Part shown: one piece after another, positions 60,990-64,000 of the stretch
Numbering within the stretch: the first letter of the stretch is position 1
Layout: every line of letters starts with the position of its first letter
NCBI GenBank assembly: GCA_910585455.1
Contig: CAJUEL010000017.1
Coordinates: 19,785 to 83,784 of the forward strand
Length of the DNA: 64,000 nt
Direction of reading: 5' to 3'
From: an uncultured Eisenbergiella sp.
GTDB lineage: Bacteria > Bacillota > Clostridia > Lachnospirales > Lachnospiraceae
Position numbers and translations under genes: made by a program
The notes under the pieces: generated by a model
Told to the model about the DNA's origin: nothing
Databases searched by the model: none
The model's input: only the letters and a program-made list of their open reading frames with translations

Positions 60990-63205
60990 GACGCCCTCCT
61001 GCTGTTTTCCCTGCATCCCGCCTGTATCATCCACACCGCCTGATCGGTGACCATCCGCTTTTCTCCCTTTTCCTCCACGAAAAGAGTGCCGATTTGGGCA
61101 GTTTCCTCTTCCTCCCAGTCCTCATCCTCCGCCTGGGAGTCTTCCGTGTTCTCATACTGCAGCATCCAGACGCTGTCCGCCCCGTAAAAGGCGTATTGGA
61201 CAACATCCTGTCCCAGCTCCCGGACAGCTCCCTCCTGATAAAGCGCCAGCGTATGCAGATCCTTTTCTTCCCCAAAGCGATCCTGCTCTATGTCAAGCTG
61301 CCGATACGCCGCCCATAAATCCGCCTGCGCGTGCACAGGGATTTCCTCCTCTTCCTCTGTCATAAGCCCCTCAGCCAGAAAAAGAAGGGCGTCCGAGGTC
61401 CCGGACTTTTGCAGGCTTTCCAGCGCAATTTCCGCCGCAGTGGCGATCGCATCCGCATGCTCTACTCCATACAGCCTGACATAGCCCTCCAGTCCCAGAT
61501 TCCTGCTGTAAAAAACCTCATTCCCAACCACGTAGCTTTCATCCGCCAGCTCTACCACCTTTTTGCAATTCCCGTCGCCATCCAGCGCATAGCGGCTTTC
61601 CAGATAGCCGTAATACACCTGATGCCCGTACCGCCTGTAATCGTTCTCCATCGTCGGGCTCACATACTGTATCAGATACAGCTGTTCCCCATCCGCAGAA
61701 TAATCGTCGAAATCGACCAGCAGCACTCCATCCTGGGGCAGCTCCAAAGAAAAGAAACCATTTTTTCCGATTCCATAAGCACGGGAGCGCTTTTCAAGCG
61801 CCTCCCGCTCCCAGCAGGCCTCCAGCCCCCAGGCAAAAGCCTGCTCCCGATAGCCTTCGCCGTAATTGTCCAGATAATATTCATAGGAATGCAGCACATC
61901 TCCCGGCAGACTGTCGCCCAAAAGCTCGGAAAGGGGAATTTTCTCGAAGGAATCTTCCGGTATCATTTCCATGTAATAAACGTCCTTCGGCTCCCCCTCT
62001 TCGTCCGACATCGGTGCGGTCAGCACATAGCCCGCTGCTTCGTCGATCGTTTCTGCCGGAAAAACGGAAATATCCAGCACGCGCACCGTGCAATAGAAGG
62101 GATAATAGTCCTGTTCGATCTGTTCAAACAGCTCCCAGAGCCTTTGGGTATCCGCATCCTCTTCTCCTGCCTCCCGTTCAATCCAGTCTGCATACCGGAC
62201 ATGCTCTGCCGCCTCCATCACAAAGAGCAGATTTCCCTCTTTTCCCAAAGCGCCGATCGACTGCCGTCCGCTCTTACCGGCGTACACCTCCCGTTCCTCT
62301 CCCTCATCTCCAGTGACATATACTGCGCCATCCCGCGCATAAACCAGGCTGCCTGTCTCCTCATCCCGGTAAAGAACGGCATCCGCGCCCTTTGCCAAAA
62401 GCGTTGGCTCTTCCGGCGGCATACAGCGGTACAGACCGCCATCCATTCCATAAAAGATCACAAAATCTCCGTTTTTTCCCACCCGGAAGGGATCCGTACG
62501 CCTGCCGTCGATCTCCCCGATTTCCTGATGTCCTGTCCCGTCATAGCGGTATAGCACGCAGCGGGCGCAGGGCAGCGTTTCCTCCCCGACCTGCACGTTT
62601 CCGTCCACAGACGCTTTGCAGTACCAGACCGCCGCCTTTTCATCCACGCTGTAAAAAAGAACGCTTTCCGCGACCTTCTCTACTTCCTGCTCAGCCGAAA
62701 AATCCTTCCGGTACAGATCATAGCCAAAGGCGCGCACACAAATCCAATCCTCCAGCTCCTCTTCTGCCGCATAGGCGAGCATTTCCTCCCGTTCCTTTGC
62801 TCCGCTTCGCATGCCGTAGGCTTCCCATCCCATGTCCTGGGGAAAATACACGCTTTTATCGGGCGCTTCCCATACCACGCCCTGCAGCGCCCTTTCCTCG
62901 TTTGACACCCATTTCCGGTTCGCCTCATCCCACTCCTGCCAGTATTCCCAGGTCTCCCAATAGGGCTTTTCCACCTCTTCCCCGGATACAGCAAAAGCCC
63001 TGTCCGTCAGAAAAAGGGGCGCATCCTCCCCCTCCTTCCACAGACAGAGCCTGTTTTGGCTGTCCGTATAGGCAAAAAAATCCGCTGCGGGCGCAGGCTC
63101 CCGCTCCCCGTCCGCGCCCTTGTCAATTCCTGACAGCAGCGCGCACAGGGGCAGAAGCAGTGTGGCGGCTATGGAATAAAATTGCTTTTTCCCGATTCTG
63201 CACAT
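60974..63205 (-). CDS. Large exported protein of unknown function, propeller-like
   Basis: 743 residues; GGAGAAGAAC precedes the ATG. An N-terminal signal/anchor (FYSIAATLLLPLCALLSG) has no good lipobox. The body is very acidic, rich in Glu, Asp, Tyr and Trp, with repeated strands such as NGDFVIFYGMDGGLYRCM and GSLVYARDGAVYVTGDEGEEREVY that recall beta-propeller proteins of the DUF5050 type. No catalytic motif seen. It is coupled to the LysM gene by overlap, which suggests a joint envelope role. Confidence 0.65.
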   Translation of the reverse strand: MCRIGKKQFYSIAATLLLPLCALLSGIDKGADGEREPAPAADFFAYTDSQNRLCLWKEGEDAPLFLTDRAFAVSGEEVEKPYWETWEYWQEWDEANRKWVSNEERALQGVVWEAPDKSVYFPQDMGWEAYGMRSGAKEREEMLAYAAEEELEDWICVRAFGYDLYRKDFSAEQEVEKVAESVLFYSVDEKAAVWYCKASVDGNVQVGEETLPCARCVLYRYDGTGHQEIGEIDGRRTDPFRVGKNGDFVIFYGMDGGLYRCMPPEEPTLLAKGADAVLYRDEETGSLVYARDGAVYVTGDEGEEREVYAGKSGRQSIGALGKEGNLLFVMEAAEHVRYADWIEREAGEEDADTQRLWELFEQIEQDYYPFYCTVRVLDISVFPAETIDEAAGYVLTAPMSDEEGEPKDVYYMEMIPEDSFEKIPLSELLGDSLPGDVLHSYEYYLDNYGEGYREQAFAWGLEACWEREALEKRSRAYGIGKNGFFSLELPQDGVLLVDFDDYSADGEQLYLIQYVSPTMENDYRRYGHQVYYGYLESRYALDGDGNCKKVVELADESYVVGNEVFYSRNLGLEGYVRLYGVEHADAIATAAEIALESLQKSGTSDALLFLAEGLMTEEEEEIPVHAQADLWAAYRQLDIEQDRFGEEKDLHTLALYQEGAVRELGQDVVQYAFYGADSVWMLQYENTEDSQAEDEDWEEEETAQIGTLFVEEKGEKRMVTDQAVWMIQAGCRENSRRASWVFG

Positions 63206-63247
63206 GTTCTTCTCCGTAAATGATCTTCCTGCATGACAGCATGCCCG

Positions 63248-63636
63248 TTACTCCACTGTTTCATCAGGGCTGACGGTACGCCCGCATATGTACACAATCC
63301 CGATGAGAAGCACCACCGGATTTTTCAGAATCTGCATATCCAGCTCCGCGCCGGAAAGCACGAAAAACAGAATGGACAACGGCGTCGTCCACCGGTCAAG
63401 CCGTTCCATGAGCGCTTCTGAGGTCTTACAGACGTTGCAGAAAACCGTGCCTGTCATCATGCACATCAGCAGAAGAGAAAAGGAACAGTGCACCGGCCCG
63501 ATATCAAATTCCGCCATGGAAACGCCCACTGGAGCAGATAGCCCGTGACGGCGGGCAGTCCCACTTTTTTCACAATGCGGGACATGAACAGTCCCCCAAT
63601 CAACGCGATAGAAACACATAAAAGAATATTCTGCAT
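63248..63636 (-). pseudogene. Cation:proton antiporter remnant (CPA2/KefB-like)
   Basis: The start (ATG at 63636, GGGAG upstream) encodes MQNILLCVSIALIGGLFMSR and VKKVGLPAVTGYLL, the N-terminus of KefB-like antiporters. It then shifts frame into SMAEFDIGPVHCSFSLLLMC and a segment from much later in the protein (TTPLSILFFVLSGAELDM). Most of the middle is missing and the C-terminus ends early. Both pieces are too short for transport, so the gene is dead. Confidence 0.75.
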
Positions 63637-63815
63637 AAAAAAACTCCCTTTCCCAGACTGTTTGGGATCGGGATCAGCTGCCTTTTGCAGTTGGTTGCTC
63701 AGGTCTTTGCAGCCTGCTTTTTACAAAAATAAAGATATCACCTTTTCCCATAAAATCAAGAGGAAGCCTTGTATTTTATTCAAAACATTGATTGTTATAG
63801 TGAAAATTTTTCCAT

Positions 63816-63844
63816 TTGACTTTATAACGGTATACCGTTATACT
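63816..63844 (+). promoter_or_regulatory. Promoter with built-in 20-bp operator
   Basis: TTGACT and TATACT are 17 bases apart. The spacer and -10 box contain a perfect 20-base palindrome, TATAACGGTA and its complement (63823-63842). It lies 54 bases before the HTH gene, whose product may repress it. Confidence 0.7.
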
Positions 63845-63897
63845 GAAATAATCATATTATTTCTGAAGATTCCATTGATAGAAGGAAGGTAAGCTGT

Positions 63898-64000
63898 ATG
63901 AATGTGAATAAACTGATGGAGCAGAAAGCTGTCACAAAATATAGGCTTTCCCAAAATAGCGGAGTTCCATATACTACGGTCTGTGATATATGTAATGGGA
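63898..64000 (+). CDS. Cro/CI-type HTH protein, N-terminal 34 residues
   Basis: ATG at 63898 after GGAAGG; the gene runs off the right edge. MNVNKLMEQKAVTKYRLSQN followed by SGVPYTTVCDICNG is the helix-turn-helix of small XRE regulators that often head toxin-antitoxin or nucleotidyltransferase operons in Clostridia. The operator-bearing promoter suggests autoregulation. The downstream gene would decide its role. Confidence 0.75.
   Translation, partial: MNVNKLMEQKAVTKYRLSQNSGVPYTTVCDICNG

Overview
The window reads as chromosomal DNA of a gut-type Lachnospiraceae (Clostridia, Firmicutes). This rests on AGGAGG-type ribosome binding sites, Lpl-type ABC sugar importers with a YesN-like AraC regulator, several plant-glycan hydrolases, a glycyl radical enzyme, a VncRS-like signalling/ABC module, BlaI/BlaR1, and DUF1703-type ATPases. 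No rRNA, tRNA, CRISPR array or intact transposon was seen. The species cannot be named from this sequence alone.

Layout. 1-10.8 kb is a cell-surface glycan cluster, all on the minus strand and largely translationally coupled: a GT52-like transferase, a PglK-like ABC flippase, an acyltransferase, a membrane glycosyltransferase, a 35-residue coupled peptide, a WecE-type sugar aminotransferase, a large membrane protein, a DUF1703 ATPase and the start of a GNAT acetyltransferase. 11-17.8 kb holds a nucleotidyltransferase, a GH32 fructosidase, an esterase, a sugar isomerase/epimerase-like protein, a second DUF1703 ATPase and a PHP phosphatase. 17.8-21.6 kb has rsmH, telA and xpaC. 21.9-25.9 kb encodes a GH127 arabinofuranosidase and an amylosucrase-like GH13 enzyme. 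26-29.4 kb has a DUF1016 relic, an AI-2E-type exporter, a small alarmone synthetase and an S1-domain protein.

29.5-31.9 kb is the most unusual stretch. It holds a probable Fst-like type I toxin-antitoxin pair (32-residue membrane peptide plus convergent antisense RNA), a 134-bp multi-hairpin repeat, and an SPFH / ribbon-helix-helix / YbjQ operon whose promoter carries a perfect operator. 32-41.3 kb is one long minus-strand operon: lipoprotein binding protein, two permeases, GH51 arabinofuranosidase, LacI regulator, glycyl-radical activase and an unassigned glycyl radical enzyme. Divergent from it is an AraC regulator whose receiver domain has lost its phosphorylation residues. The operon looks built to import arabinofuranosides, trim them and pass a product to anaerobic radical chemistry.

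42.8-48.2 kb is a two-component system plus FtsX/ATPase exporter, interrupted by the second copy of the 134-bp repeat. 48.2-54.2 kb is a mixed region: IS end, acetyltransferase, methyltransferase, AAA_14/DUF4143 ATPase, a 38-residue ORF with its own promoter, HTH protein, lipoprotein and HicAB. 54.4-59.4 kb is envelope sensing: LiaF-like protein with LytTR regulator, then BlaI/BlaR1 and a lipoprotein. 59.5-63.2 kb has a LysM protein and a large exported protein of unknown function. The window ends with an antiporter relic and the start of an HTH gene behind a palindromic promoter.

A family of about 30-bp palindromes (arms close to GTAACAGTTCAG or GTTACTATTCAG) recurs between genes and builds the ends of the 134-bp elements.
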